From Schizochytrium sp. TIO01 (taxonomy: Eukaryota > Sar > Bigyra > Thraustochytrida > Thraustochytriidae), in assembly GCA_004764695.1 (NCBI GenBank), contig SMSO01000031.1, forward strand, positions 5,317,048-5,381,047: a DNA stretch of 64,000 nucleotides, in the 5' to 3' direction. Within the stretch, counting starts at the first letter, position 1; each line of letters starts with the position of its first letter. Below the pieces are notes generated by a model that ran no database searches, was not told where the DNA came from, and saw only the letters and a list, made by a program, of their open reading frames with translations. Below are positions 42,475 through 54,000 of this stretch, piece by piece. Both the position numbers and the translations under genes were made by a program.

Positions 42475-43725
42475 TTACATATTCTTGGTGGACTGCGAAG
42501 AGGCTTTTGCATCAGCACCAGCGCCAGCCTCTCCAGACTTCACGCCTAATCCAGGTGCCTGTCCAACGGGCCCAACAGGTTGGCCGTCAGGTCCATACTG
42601 ATGGATCTTCGCGGACCAAACGCGCGGGTCCACATCGCGGTCGGACCACGTCTCGGTGGTCCCGTAGAACCACGGTTCGTCGGGTCCATCGTCGATGATG
42701 GGCACAGGGTTTCCAAGATAGTCGAGACGCTTTCCAGGATAAATGAACTGCTCAAACATGAAAGCAAAGATGTTATCCTGGTCAAGGTTGGGGTGGATGT
42801 GCGGCTTGACACGCTTATCGTGTTCGTGCTTGAGCAGAGCCCAGTGTTTGCCAGGAAACATGTGGTGGATGCCGTGGTAGCCGTTGTTGAAGCAGAAGTA
42901 ATTCAGAATCGGGCCCACGAAATTACGGCTATGGTTGTATTTGGACTCGGTATCAGTACCATCGTGTTGCAACATATTGAGCGAAATAATACCATACTTG
43001 CCAATTAAACACGGCAGCCAACACACAAAGAGCCACTTTTCAGGGCTCAAGGACGCAACAAGTAGCTGGAATGTGACGTATACCAGTGCCTCAAAGCGAA
43101 GCTGATAATAAATGGGCCTTTTAAGAGCAGCCTGAGCGTTGAAATAGGCTGCATCGTTGGCGGAGGTACTGAGAAGCGTAGTTGGCATGAAAAGCAAGCC
43201 ATTGAGGAAGTTCCAGCGGAACTTCATCTTGGTAGTGCGCATGACATCCTTGTTTGTCTGCAAGTTACGGTGATGGCTCAAGTTGTGGCCCGGCACGTAC
43301 GACGAAGCACAGTGGCCAAACCATACGGAGAGGATCGCCTGAAAGACCTGGTTTTTCCAGGTCTCCTTAAAAATGGGACAGTGTACAGCGTTATGTACAG
43401 TTACGGCGCCCTGAAAGGCCACAAAGGCAGTCGTCCAGAAGGCAAGGAAACGACCAAGCTGCGTAGGAACGTTGTACTGCAGCTGAAGACCCACGAGAGC
43501 AAAGTATACGCCGCAGAAGAAGAGCGTACGCAAATCTTCGTAGTATCGTAAACCCATGAACCGTGCAAGAGTCTCCTCCATGGGCGTCGGCACACGACGA
43601 CCTTGGGCCTCATAGCGTTTTCCACGAGAGGAAGAGAGAATTGACTTCGTACCGGCAGCTGAGGAGACCGGGCGGGTCACAGTGACGCTTGCAGAGCCGC
43701 TGCTGCCACGGACATTTGGCGCCAT
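42475..43725 (-). CDS. Membrane fatty-acid desaturase-type di-iron enzyme
   Basis: 416 residues with the three histidine boxes of the membrane desaturase/hydroxylase superfamily: HNAVH (111-115, HX3H), HNLSHH (147-152, HX3HH) and HGIHH (284-288, HX2HH). QHDG (253-256) and NHSRN provide further possible ligands. Hydrophobic stretches flank the boxes (e.g. LFFCGVYFALVGLQL, WLFVCWLPCLIGKYGIISL), as expected for an ER-membrane protein. There is no N-terminal cytochrome b5 domain, so it is not a typical front-end desaturase; the first box also lacks the HECGH of delta-12 types. The regiospecificity and substrate (acyl chain, sphingoid base or other lipid) cannot be read from the sequence. The start is ATG 43723-43725, followed by a Ser/Thr-rich N-terminus of about 45 residues. 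Confidence 0.88.
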   Translation of the reverse strand: MAPNVRGSSGSASVTVTRPVSSAAGTKSILSSSRGKRYEAQGRRVPTPMEETLARFMGLRYYEDLRTLFFCGVYFALVGLQLQYNVPTQLGRFLAFWTTAFVAFQGAVTVHNAVHCPIFKETWKNQVFQAILSVWFGHCASSYVPGHNLSHHRNLQTNKDVMRTTKMKFRWNFLNGLLFMPTTLLSTSANDAAYFNAQAALKRPIYYQLRFEALVYVTFQLLVASLSPEKWLFVCWLPCLIGKYGIISLNMLQHDGTDTESKYNHSRNFVGPILNYFCFNNGYHGIHHMFPGKHWALLKHEHDKRVKPHIHPNLDQDNIFAFMFEQFIYPGKRLDYLGNPVPIIDDGPDEPWFYGTTETWSDRDVDPRVWSAKIHQYGPDGQPVGPVGQAPGLGVKSGEAGAGADAKASSQSTKNM

Positions 43726-44063
43726 GCTGACGAAGCGAAAGGACGGACGCCAAGGCAGGCCTCAGAAGCGCACAAATATAGCGAGTAGGCCGCAGTAAGG
43801 AAATTTGGGAGATCAGAAACAGAATCGACGGCGAGTGGCTCTGCGACAAGCCTGCCGGATCGTCAACTGCCGCCTCTCCGGAGTACGGAGCTCAAGGACG
43901 CTCGTGCTCGCCTCGTCTTTGTATTTCAAGTTTCCAATTAAAAAATTAAATTTTAAATTTTTCTTCTTAAAAGTTAGAAATTAATTATACTAAGTATGGA
44001 GTAACAGTGCCAGTGTGTAATCTAACAATAACAACAAACTGCTTTGTAGACCAAAACAACAAA

Positions 44064-44094
44064 GTCAAATCAAATCAAATCAAATCAAATCAAT
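44064..44094. repeat. (AAATC)n microsatellite
   Basis: About six AAATC units. Confidence 0.85.
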
Positions 44095-46310
44095 TTAAGG
44101 CAAGTCAAAACCTTTAATGAGTCCCGATATCATACTCAGGGACTCAAGCTGTAAATCAAACTCATACGAAGCTCTTCTCCGAATATGCTCATGATCCATA
44201 GAAACTTTTTCATGCTCATAGTGGTTCGAAATCGACACCGATTGATCGATCAATGGAAGTCAAGCGAAAAAAAAGAATTATATCGGAGCTCGGCTAAAGA
44301 GCATTGAGACGGTCCTGCGCTACTATAGGTTTAAAGCGCCATAAATGAAGAATTGCGCTATTGCGTATTGTACAAGGTTGATATAAACCACTTGCGAGGC
44401 AGCCCTGACCTGACGATCGGAGATTGCGGTGACGAATTGAAACGTAATCACCTCATTCTCTTTCTACCAGGTCAGGTGTTTTTACTTTTTACTTTTCTTT
44501 CTTTTCTAACAACCCAAAATGAAATTGGCCAGTACATCATTATGATTTACTAGCTAGAGAAGTACACATTTGTTTTAGTAAGTAAATAAATAATTAATAC
44601 ACATAAAATTATAACCATGTAGAGATATAGCTAATTCTAATGGTTTTCTTTCACGTTTACTTTCTTTTGTTTAAAAGGAGTGATTTCCTTTCTTTTGAAA
44701 AGCAAAAGCTCTTTGTTTCTTCAGAGACTGAGCGTTTTTCACTTGAAGCAATAAAAATGTAGCTGTACTTTCTTCTCGCTCTCTATTCATTTCTTTCTAT
44801 AAAACCATCTTCATTTGGGTACAACACTGGAATGCGATGCTAGAATGATTGATGCAAGCTGCTGCGACAATCGTAGGAGCGTGATGAAGAACTTATAATA
44901 TAAGTTGGCAAAGTCAGCACAAAGATGTCATTGGCCGAGTTTTAAACTTTTGTAACCTTTTTTATTGCTGGCTCACAAGAACTGCAGTAAGTCTACATTA
45001 ACCCAAACTATAAGAATAGGGGAGGTATCATGGTGATTTATTCAACGTGTCGCTTTCCTTGTTCTCTCGATCTGTTTGACTCAAAAACGGAATCGCAATC
45101 ACCGCATCAAGCGAGGAGTGGTACAAACCAACATGAATGATTGATGGTTGCAAGAGAGCCTTGGCATTGGACTTCCCAGAGTACTTATGCATCAGAGCAT
45201 CATTGAATATGGAAGACTCCGAGGCACAGATGGGCAAGTTTGATTTCCTTTTTTCTATATTGAATTATTAAACGTCCCGATTGCGCGATCTAGGAAGGCT
45301 TGCGTGTGCACGGCGCATCTAAGTTCTTGTCAAATCTAAACTAAACCTGAGCCACAAGGCCGACCTGAAGTCACGACTCGAGGATTTCGGCGCCTTCTGA
45401 ATACATTCAGGTCGAGGGGCTCAACAGCGCTAGCTTGCGAGTGCTTTTGTTCTGTACTTTTATACTTTGATTTTGAGGGCAATTGACAGCTATAGCTGCA
45501 AAGTTGAAAAAGTCTACACAGATCAAGAGAGTCAAAGCACGAAAACTTGAACCACTCTGAGCCACCGTGGATTGGCAGCAATGCGGGCATTGGACTTGCC
45601 GATCCATCGTCAGGCAGCTGGGCAAAGCAAGAGACTTTGCAACTTTACAGCGGCGCTGGTGGGGTCCGTGAACTCAAAGTCCATCAGTGGCGACAATTGT
45701 GCGTGAAGATGGGAGACCATGGAGGAAGCGAATTCAGAAGCGTTGTCAGTTGGGAACCTGAGACACGAGACTAAAAAGTTTAAGGGATCAATTACAATCA
45801 ACTAAGTCTTGAAGCACGTAAGCATCCGAACCGATTGAAGTTGAGCTTGAACAATATGCAGAGAAAGAATCCTAGCCGACTGATACCTTCAAAGTCCACA
45901 CGCGCGAAGGTGCAATAGCACACACCGGCCTCAGAGCAAACTAGGAGGAGAGTGCCTACACTTATGCATGGCCTCAGTCGAAGCTAGAACTGCCAGAGCC
46001 TTTAAGTAACCAGCTCAAAATCAGTGCTCACACTCATCGTATTGTGCTTACAACTTGAAGTACCCACCTCGGAGTGCACATCATTCTTGACAGGCCAATT
46101 GTCCCAGGTTGGCACCAACCTACCTACTCTCTTAGGCACTAATACACGGGGATGACCTGGTAGAATGAATCCATTAACCTCGCTTCACATTCATCCTCCT
46201 CAAAACCCATGTCGTGAACGCTCATAAGGTCTGCAACATCCCAATCAGGTACTCATCACTTTGAGCCCCCATATCCAATCATCAAATCTTCACACCTACA
46301 TCTACATCTA

Positions 46311-46452
46311 CAGAACAACAGAACAACAGAACAACAGAACAACAGAACAACAGAACAACAGAACAAAAGAACAACAGAACAACAGAACAACAGAACAAAA
46401 GAACAACAGAACAAAAGAACAAAAGAACAAAAGAACAAAAGAACAAAAGAAC
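46311..46452. repeat. (ACAGAACA / AAAGAACA)n array
   Basis: About 16 eight-base units in two variants, strand-asymmetric (almost no T on the plus strand). Open frames through it (Thr-Glu-Gln-Gln-Asn repeats) are repeat artefacts. Confidence 0.85.
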
Positions 46453-46808
46453 GGAACGACTAGGCAGGTCAATATGAGGAGTAGCAAGTCAGCTATGCTG
46501 ACTAAGGGAAAGCCGTGCTAGCATCTATTTATTCTACTAAGTAGTGTGGGTGGATAGTGTTGGTTGTAACAGTAAAGAAGAGAAAGAAACGATTCTTTTG
46601 AATTCTTTCTTTCTCTTTCTTTTTCTTGGTAGTATTATCACAAGGAGAGGTTTTTTTGAAATCTTTCCTTCGTGAACTTTCTGATCGAGTCTAAAGATTT
46701 GAATCAAATCTGATATCCCTCTACAACGACGCAAGGTCACTTTGGTGGGAGAAGGACACGGCGTGGCAAAGCATTTTTGGGACGCGCTTGTAATAAACCA
46801 TCTTCGCG

Positions 46809-49106
46809 ATGCCTTCCTCTGATTCACGAGGGCGGTCTCCGAATGCGAGCAGCGGTGGAGGCTTCTTCGATGGCCAAGGCGGCATGAAGCTCGCTCTTGG
46901 CGCTGCGTCCGCTTTGGGCCTCCTAGCGGTCACACGAGCTCGTCGCCGGGCCCTGAGCGACAAAGTTGCCAGTGTTCCTCCCGTCGCTCGCAAGAAGCCT
47001 GAGACCGTGATCATCGGAAAGGTGGATCACCAGAACCGTGGCCCAAACGCAATGGACCCTCCTAAGGAGCTGCAGGATGATTACTTCTGGATGCGTGACG
47101 ACGACCGCAAAGATCCTGAGGTCATCGCTCATCTGGAGCGCGAGAATGCCTACTGCGAGGTTCATACGAGGCGCCTCAAGCCACTTGCCAAGTCGCTCTA
47201 CGACGACATGCTTAGCCACATCAAGGAGACTGACGACTCTGTGCCGTACCCGTACGGAAACTACTTTTACTACTCTAGAACCGTCAAGGGCATGTCCTAT
47301 CGTATCTACTGTAGAGCTAAGTCTGAGGAGGATGTTGGTAGTTCCCGGGAGGAGGTCCTCCTCGATATGAACCTCGAGGCTAAGGGTAAGAAGCACTGCG
47401 ATCTCGGAGCTCTAGCGCCCTCGCCAGACCACCAGATCCTCGCGTACTCCCTTGACGAAACCGGATTTGAGACCTACAATGCGAAATTCAAGGACACAAG
47501 AACTGGAAAACCGATCGATGAGAAACTCCCTGAGCTCACGGGACGTCTGGTGTGGGGCCAGGATAACGAAAATATCTTTTATGCAGTCCATGATGAAGCA
47601 CACCGGCCGTACAAGTTGTATTGGCACCGCATGGGAACAGATGCCTCGGAGGACAAACTTCTTCACGAAGAGTCCGATGAGGAGTACTGGATGGGTTTTC
47701 ATAAGACGCTCAGCGGACGCTTCCTTATCTGCGAGTCTGGTACATCCGAGTCTACAGAGATCCGCATTCTTGACCTTGAAAAGGCCAAGTTTGGCGACGA
47801 GATGCAGCTCGTTCATAAACGTACGGACAAGCTTCGCTACTCCCTTGACCACAGCGGAGACAGGTTCTACCTTGTCACTAACGCGGACGGTGCTAAGAAC
47901 CAGAAACTTATGTGGGCCCCAGTGGACGACCCCAAGCGGGAGAACTGGCGCGACGTCTTGCCGTACGACCCCAATGTGAACATTGAGGATACCGAAGCAT
48001 TTGCGAACTACCTCGTGGTGGAGGGCCGTGTTGGAGGATTTTCTGCTCTCTGGACAATTGACCTTAAGGCTGCAGAGCCTAAGCTTACTAAGATTGAGGG
48101 CTTTCCGGATGCTATCTCCACCGTGGGCCTTGGTGTAAACAAGGTCTTCGATACCAAGACTGTGCGTGTCTCATATGAGTCTATGGTAACCCCTCCTACT
48201 ACTTTCGATATCAACATGGAGACCCAGGACAAACGCAAGGTTCACCAGAAGGAGGTACCCAAGTTTGATCCGAGCCTCTACCACTGCGAACGTCTCGAGG
48301 CGAAGGGCCACGATGGTGTGATGATTCCCATGTCCATGGTCTACCGCAAGGATGTTGGCTTTGAGGCAGAACGCGGAAGCCGTAAGCCCGGCCCTGTACT
48401 TCTTAACGGCTATGGAAGCTACGGTATTTGCAATGACCCCGACTTTGTGCCATCCTACATTACACTCATGGACTATGGTATTTGTATTGTCGTTGCCCAC
48501 ATCCGCGGTGGTGGTGAGATGGGCCGCCCATGGTATGAAGACCAAGGCAAATACCTCCAGAAGAAGAACACCTTTTACGACTTTATCTCCTGCGCCGAAC
48601 ACCTCATTGCAGAAAAGTATACTGATGAGACCAAACTCGCTATTACCGGGCGCTCTGCTGGTGGTCTTCTGATGGGCGCCGTTCTCAACATGGCTCCGCA
48701 CCTTTTCAAGTGCTGCATCGCTGGTGTGCCTTTCGTAGACGTGATGGCCACCATGTCTGATACTTCAATCCCGCTAACCACTGGTGAATTTACCGAGTGG
48801 GGCAACCCAAGCGAGGAGAAGTACTACGACTACATGCTATCCTACTCGCCTGTGAACAACGTCAAAGCTCAGGACTATCCTTCGATCCTCATCACAGCTG
48901 GTCTTTTTGACCCTCGTGTAGCATACTGGGAACCGGCAAAGTGGGTCGCTCACCTTCGTGAGAAGAAGACAGATAAAAACCCTCTGTTGCTCAAGATTGA
49001 CCTTTCCAGTGGCCACTTCTCTGCTTCGGATCGTTACAAGTACATTCGTGAGAAGGCTTTTGAGTACGCTTTCCTCATTGATCAGCTCGGTGCGTCTCGC
49101 TTGTAA
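46809..49106 (+). CDS. Oligopeptidase B (prolyl oligopeptidase family S9A)
   Basis: 765 residues. The C-terminal alpha/beta hydrolase carries the oligopeptidase B nucleophile motif GRSAGGLLMGAVLN (Ser616), with Asp701 (AGLFDPRVAYWEP) and His736 (SSGHFSAS) in the right order for a catalytic triad. The N-terminal propeller (about 70-480) has family-typical DDYFWMRDDDRKDPEVIAHL and GNYFYYSRTVKGM segments. The enzyme cleaves short peptides after basic residues in the cytosol of protists and bacteria. An N-terminal extension (1-65) with a hydrophobic run, MKLALGAASALGLLAVTRAR, followed by Arg residues could be an organelle-targeting or membrane segment and is unusual for the family. Start ATG 46809. 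High GC3 suggests strong expression (inference). Confidence 0.93.
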   Translation: MPSSDSRGRSPNASSGGGFFDGQGGMKLALGAASALGLLAVTRARRRALSDKVASVPPVARKKPETVIIGKVDHQNRGPNAMDPPKELQDDYFWMRDDDRKDPEVIAHLERENAYCEVHTRRLKPLAKSLYDDMLSHIKETDDSVPYPYGNYFYYSRTVKGMSYRIYCRAKSEEDVGSSREEVLLDMNLEAKGKKHCDLGALAPSPDHQILAYSLDETGFETYNAKFKDTRTGKPIDEKLPELTGRLVWGQDNENIFYAVHDEAHRPYKLYWHRMGTDASEDKLLHEESDEEYWMGFHKTLSGRFLICESGTSESTEIRILDLEKAKFGDEMQLVHKRTDKLRYSLDHSGDRFYLVTNADGAKNQKLMWAPVDDPKRENWRDVLPYDPNVNIEDTEAFANYLVVEGRVGGFSALWTIDLKAAEPKLTKIEGFPDAISTVGLGVNKVFDTKTVRVSYESMVTPPTTFDINMETQDKRKVHQKEVPKFDPSLYHCERLEAKGHDGVMIPMSMVYRKDVGFEAERGSRKPGPVLLNGYGSYGICNDPDFVPSYITLMDYGICIVVAHIRGGGEMGRPWYEDQGKYLQKKNTFYDFISCAEHLIAEKYTDETKLAITGRSAGGLLMGAVLNMAPHLFKCCIAGVPFVDVMATMSDTSIPLTTGEFTEWGNPSEEKYYDYMLSYSPVNNVKAQDYPSILITAGLFDPRVAYWEPAKWVAHLREKKTDKNPLLLKIDLSSGHFSASDRYKYIREKAFEYAFLIDQLGASRL

Positions 49107-49490
49107 GTAAAACGTAAGAAAATTGTTTTCTTTGCTTCACGCACAGCTATATTGCTTCAAATGAGAAGACTTTCTCCTCCAAGATCCAATAGCTCGCGAT
49201 TAGAATGTTTATCTAAAAGAATACGATGGTCCGCCGTACAATGATATAATCTCAGTGATTTGAACATCGCAGCATTCTTCTTTTGAAGATCATGCAATTT
49301 TACCTTCACCTCTAGCTAGATACGAACCAATAAAATTTCAAACAGTTAAAAATATATATATATAAAATAAAGGGAAAAAAGAGTAAAATCATACAAAAGT
49401 CATTTTCACCAATTCGAGCAGTGCGATCACAATTTCTGGAATCTGGGTTTGAAGACATTTGACGCACATAGGCACAGGACAAGCGTGGGC
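49107..49490. other. Short spacer between two (+) genes
   Basis: 3' flank of oligopeptidase B and 5' flank of the HTATSF1 gene, with an AT repeat near 49352-49366. Nothing else seen. Confidence 0.6.
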
Positions 49491-50711
49491 ATGGCGGAGT
49501 TAGGCAATCCGGAAGCTAATGGCACTGCTGTTCTTGCCAACAATGACATCTCCCCTGCACCAGCCATGCCGTCGGTCATGACGAGGTTCATGTACGCCGA
49601 CGGAAGCCCAGAGCCGAAGGGACCTGCGCTTATTCCAGAGATCAAAAGGATGCTGGAACTAGGCAAGATTAACAGCGAAACACTCGTGTGGACAGAGGGT
49701 ATGGAATCATGGCAGCCCTTGCGCGAGGTAAGCCTGCTGCAGAATTTGATGCTTGATGCAGAAGGCCAAAACAAAGCTAAAAGTGAAATCTATGCAGAAG
49801 AATCAGACGAAGGAGAGGACGATAAAGACGAAGTATATGCTGGGCAGATCGGTATGGAAAGGCATGAGGCAATGGACGAAAAGAAGAAGAAGAAGAAAAA
49901 GAAGAGTAAACGCAAACGAACTGTAACCGCCGTTTATGTCACCAATATACCCAAAGATGCCACGGAGAATGAACTCGCAACACATTTTGCAAAGTGTGGA
50001 CTCATCCAAAGCGACCCACTCACGAGAGAAGTTTGCATTCGTATTTACAAAGACGACCAGGGCGTACCTAAGGGGGATGCCACGGTTGTGTACTCGCTGG
50101 CGCCGAGTGTAGAGAATGCTGTCACAATCTTACACGAGGCAGAGCTGCGCATTGGACACCCGGAGACCAGCCTTAAAGTCGAACGGGCCACAAAACAACC
50201 TGCATGGGCAATCGATAATCACCAAGGCGGGGCATCAGCATCAGATACAATGGAACGCGCTCTCAAGCTTCGAAGACTTGAGCAGGACCAAGCCTTATCC
50301 TGGAATGAAGAAGGTGTAGAAGATCACAAGGGACTTCGGATTATTGTCATCAAAAACCTCTTCGACCCATACTCAGATGAAGTACGCCTAGACCCCTCCT
50401 TCAAAAGGGACTTGGAAGATGATCTCATGGAGGAGTGTGCTAATTTTGGTGATGTGAAAAAGGTGACTGTATTTGATAAACACCCTGAAGGTGTCGCGAT
50501 CGTGCGCTTCCTCTCAGCTCGAGCCGCAGAACTTTGTGTGGAACGCATGAACGGTCGATGGTTTGCTAAGCGTAAGCTATCTAGTGAATTCTGGGATGGT
50601 TTCACAGATTTCCGAAAGGGCATCGCCGAAGACGAGGATCGGCGTCTTGAGGCATTTGCCTCTCAGTTTGAAAGAAATAGTGATGCAGATGAACAACCTG
50701 ATGAGCAGTAG
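49491..50711 (+). CDS. HTATSF1: HTATSF1/CUS2-type splicing factor with GYF_2-like domain
   Basis: 406 residues from ATG 49491 (earlier in-frame codons are non-ATG). An N-terminal GYF_2-like module (about 32-80: FMYADGSPEPKGPALIPEIK and ETLVWTEGMESWQPL) precedes an acidic stretch and a poly-Lys tract (131-143, nuclear signal-like). RRM1 spans about 146-232 (AVYVTNIPKDATENELATHF, GDATVVY). The second RRM, about 282-365, has the U2AF-homology-motif features, with acidic helix DLEDDLMEECANFG and RWF (356-358) in the Arg-x-Phe position that binds ULM tryptophans. This family (Tat-SF1 in animals, Cus2 in yeast) binds SF3B1 and helps load U2 snRNP. Together with SMU1 it is the second spliceosome gene in the window. 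Confidence 0.9.
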   Translation: MAELGNPEANGTAVLANNDISPAPAMPSVMTRFMYADGSPEPKGPALIPEIKRMLELGKINSETLVWTEGMESWQPLREVSLLQNLMLDAEGQNKAKSEIYAEESDEGEDDKDEVYAGQIGMERHEAMDEKKKKKKKKSKRKRTVTAVYVTNIPKDATENELATHFAKCGLIQSDPLTREVCIRIYKDDQGVPKGDATVVYSLAPSVENAVTILHEAELRIGHPETSLKVERATKQPAWAIDNHQGGASASDTMERALKLRRLEQDQALSWNEEGVEDHKGLRIIVIKNLFDPYSDEVRLDPSFKRDLEDDLMEECANFGDVKKVTVFDKHPEGVAIVRFLSARAAELCVERMNGRWFAKRKLSSEFWDGFTDFRKGIAEDEDRRLEAFASQFERNSDADEQPDEQ

Positions 50712-51046
50712 CTAATCAAGTCCTACACATATCAACTGAAACGTTCTTTATTTGAAGACGATCCTTTTATTTTGTTAAAGAAAAGGGCACAGATTTACCC
50801 GCACCTGAAGACGTTAGGTCTGTGCTATCAATAATCGAAAACCAAACGAAACCAAGATAAGTTTCATTCGCGCAATAAAAAGACATTGGCAGCTAGTAAA
50901 AAATAGACAAAATATATATATATTTCTTAAAGAAATTGAGCCAAAACACACAATCACCATAGAAATTGAGTGATATCCCTCGAAAATGAAGTATTCTACT
51001 CTAGCTAGTAAACAAATATGATTCGCTTTCGTCATAGAATTCGGAA
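50712..51046. other. Short spacer between convergent genes
   Basis: Shared 3' flanks of HTATSF1 (+) and the WW/kinesin-like gene (-); AT-rich, nothing else seen. Confidence 0.6.
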
Positions 51047-54000
51047 TCACCTCGATCTCCGAACGAAGCTGCTAGCGCTCTCCAAGTGAAGCAGTGATTG
51101 ATCTGCATCTTTTAAGGCTTGCGTAATGTGAGTGACAATATGTAGGGTAGCCTGAGATGTGTGAAGATAATACAACTGATTTAGCAAAGGATGCTTCGCC
51201 GTGAAAGCGTTACCTCGTTGCCACGCACGTGTGGCACAAAGTACATGCTCCAAAATTGAGTCGGTTGCTGGGAGTTTCTCTGCAAATGCGCGCCTTTCCT
51301 CAGACTTCCAATACAAATCCATCTTGCTCGGAGGAGCACCGATGGCATCATTCAGTACAACAAACTGAATGCGTGGATGGTCGTTCACCAGAAGTGTAAA
51401 GACTTCATGAGAGTCTTGTGGAAATGATGGGTTCCCTTTCACTCCGCTCTCGGCATCCTCCCTGAATTGTTCATCATCCAAAATGTTGTTTTCAATATAG
51501 AAGTTTGATTCTCTTTCATAAGGAAGCACGCTTGGAGCAACACCCTTCGAGGACTTTGGTCTACGTAATCGCTTTGGACGTCTGAGTTTCTTGCGACTGC
51601 TCTGTTTCTTCCCACTCAACGGGCGCTCATCACTGCCCAAGGCCTCGGATTCTTGACCGCTAACCGGATTGATAGGAAGACTATTCACGAGTGCTTGGGC
51701 AACCCGCAATGACTTGCATGTTATTCCCTCCGTCCGAAAAATGAGCCTACTGGTGAGCGTATTGACTTGACACACCTCCAGCGCCATATCGTAATTAGAA
51801 TACCCAAGCTGCTGCACACATGCAAATACAGCTTGAGCAAGAAGTCCCGGATCACTATTGTCCCCCAGGACGCTCAGCCTAGGCACTGCATTGTGGTGTC
51901 CATGGAAGATCGCACAATAAGCGCTGTCAGGATCCGCTGCAAAACAAAATGCAGACAGATGCAAGGCATCAAACGTTTGCTGATTTTTGACGTAAGAATC
52001 CACTAGACCGGAAAGTGCCCAGCGTCGAGTTTTTCCATGGGGATTGCATAACTCTAATGCATCTCGATTTGCCATAATCACTGAGCTGTTGAGGATATGG
52101 CAAATCCGGGGATGGATGCGGCAATATGTAGCTACCCTGCGTTTTTTATTCACCTCCCCAACGTCTCTAAAGCCGCCATCGTCCTCATTATTGCTGCTAT
52201 GTAGGCTTTCGTCGGGTGAAAAGGCAAGGGTATCGATCGATGCTCGATTCATCCCAAATCGCAATGCTCCAGTGTCCCTGATATCGTCCTCTAAAGTTTC
52301 TGGGCATAAGGGAACCGCCAAGGTGCGCTCAGCCAGGTCGCGTTTCGTTTGCTGCAAAAGATTGCTAAAAGAGCTCAACTCTTGCTTCATTTCTTTCCGC
52401 ATCGTGGCCCATGCAACAGATGTATCTTTCAGAGAACCATGGACGTGCTGAAGTTTAGTCAGTCCCGTCTTGAGGCGCTTTTGAGCTTTGGCAGTTCTCG
52501 ACTTCGCAGCACACTTGTGGAGGTCGAGTTCTGAAAGTAGAGCTCCACGCTCCTGGAAATGCTTCCGTCTTTCCATCTCGAGCATCTCTTGCATTTGAGC
52601 AGCATCGGCTGATGCCTGAGTTGCTTCGTTTAAGGCCTCTTCAACAGCTTCCTGGAGCTCCTGTTCTTGATTTTGTGCCCTCTCAGCATCCGCAATAGCG
52701 GCGTCAGCTTTGGCTGAAGCTTCAGCTAAGTTTTCGAGAGCATTCTGCAGCGCAAGAGTGTTTTTCGTTTCAGAAGCCAAAACCTCCTCCAAGCGTACTG
52801 TTCGTTGTGCAAGTTCTTCTTTCACACGATCTAACTCTTCGCTAGTTTCTTTCCATCCAGAGCGTGCCTCAGTCAACTCTTTCGTCAGCGTAGGATCGTA
52901 CTGAGGAACTTGAATAAAGCCTGCTTCTAGGTCCTTCACACGAGATTGAAGTTTCACAAGTTGAGCTTCGAGTTTCGCCTCGCTTACCTTGTATGCTTCA
53001 ATTTCATCAATTGCTGAATTAAGCTCATTCTGAAGTTGCTCTGCATGTTTCTGTGAACTAGACACTGCTTCTTCTTTATCTAATGCTGACCTGGCAATTT
53101 GAGCTTCGAGTTGTGAAAATCGAGTCTTCAATTGTTCCTGAGAAGACTTTTCATTCTCTAATTTCGCAAGTTGTGCCTGAGACACCTGTAGTCGCTCCTG
53201 CAATTCATGAATAGTGCTTGCCAACGCATCAAGCTGCGCTTGATGAGTAGATAGCATGAGGGGCTGTAGACGTGAACTATTTTTGTCCTCTTGGTCATGG
53301 TGTTGCACCAATAGCTTGATTATGTTTTCAAGGGCTTGATGCATATTTGGGTCTTCGATTGTCTTTAGTTGTGCCTGAAGAGACCCAACAGCCTGGGAGG
53401 TAGCTCTGGAGCATTGACAAATTTGCTCTTCCCTCGCAAGTTTCTCTGCTCGACAAGATTCTTGATTAACCTCTTCCTTGGCTATGCGGAGTAACATCTC
53501 AAGGCGCTTAATTTGTTGTGTTTGATCTTCGTTCGTGTCCGAAAGCTCCTTAATTTTCGTTTGAGAATGGGCTCTCACTAAAACAAGCTCAGATTCGATA
53601 CTGTTTCTTGCTTCAAGCGCTTGCTTTTGATTCGATGCACTCTCCAACTGTAGGTTTTCTAAATTTTGTTGGGCACTTGCAAAATTCTCAGCGCTCAGAC
53701 GAGCCCGCTCCTTGTTGCGATCGTTTGCTTCACGCAAAGCCTGTAGCTCCTCGCGGAGGCCCTGTATAATGGCAGCATCTCGCTGCTTGGAAGACTGCAA
53801 TTCGTCTTGCAAAGCCTTCACAGTTTGTTTTGCTCCTTGGAGAGCTTTATTGGATTCTTGTTGCTTCATCATTATTTCGTTACGCTCCCCGCGCAACTGG
53901 TCAAGTTGGATTTGATGCTCTGCTTCAATGTTTGTTAATTTGGTCTCGAATTCTAGATGAGCAGCGTACAATTGTTCGGCAAGCTCTTTGTGATATTCTT

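Larger units (their letters stand above)
43726..46808. other. Gene-free 3.1-kb spacer between divergent genes
   Basis: Contains an (AAATC)n repeat at about 44064-44094 and an AACAGAAC-unit array at about 46311-46452. Otherwise no supported gene; short frames near 45340-45830 have no recognisable content. Confidence 0.65.

Noticed and set aside
44200-44260. tRNA-like T-loop string GGTTCGAA
   Set aside because: No matching acceptor, D or anticodon arm could be built around it.
46261-46521. Thr/Glu/Gln/Asn-repeat open frame
   Set aside because: Produced by an 8-base tandem repeat; no conserved sequence outside the repeat.
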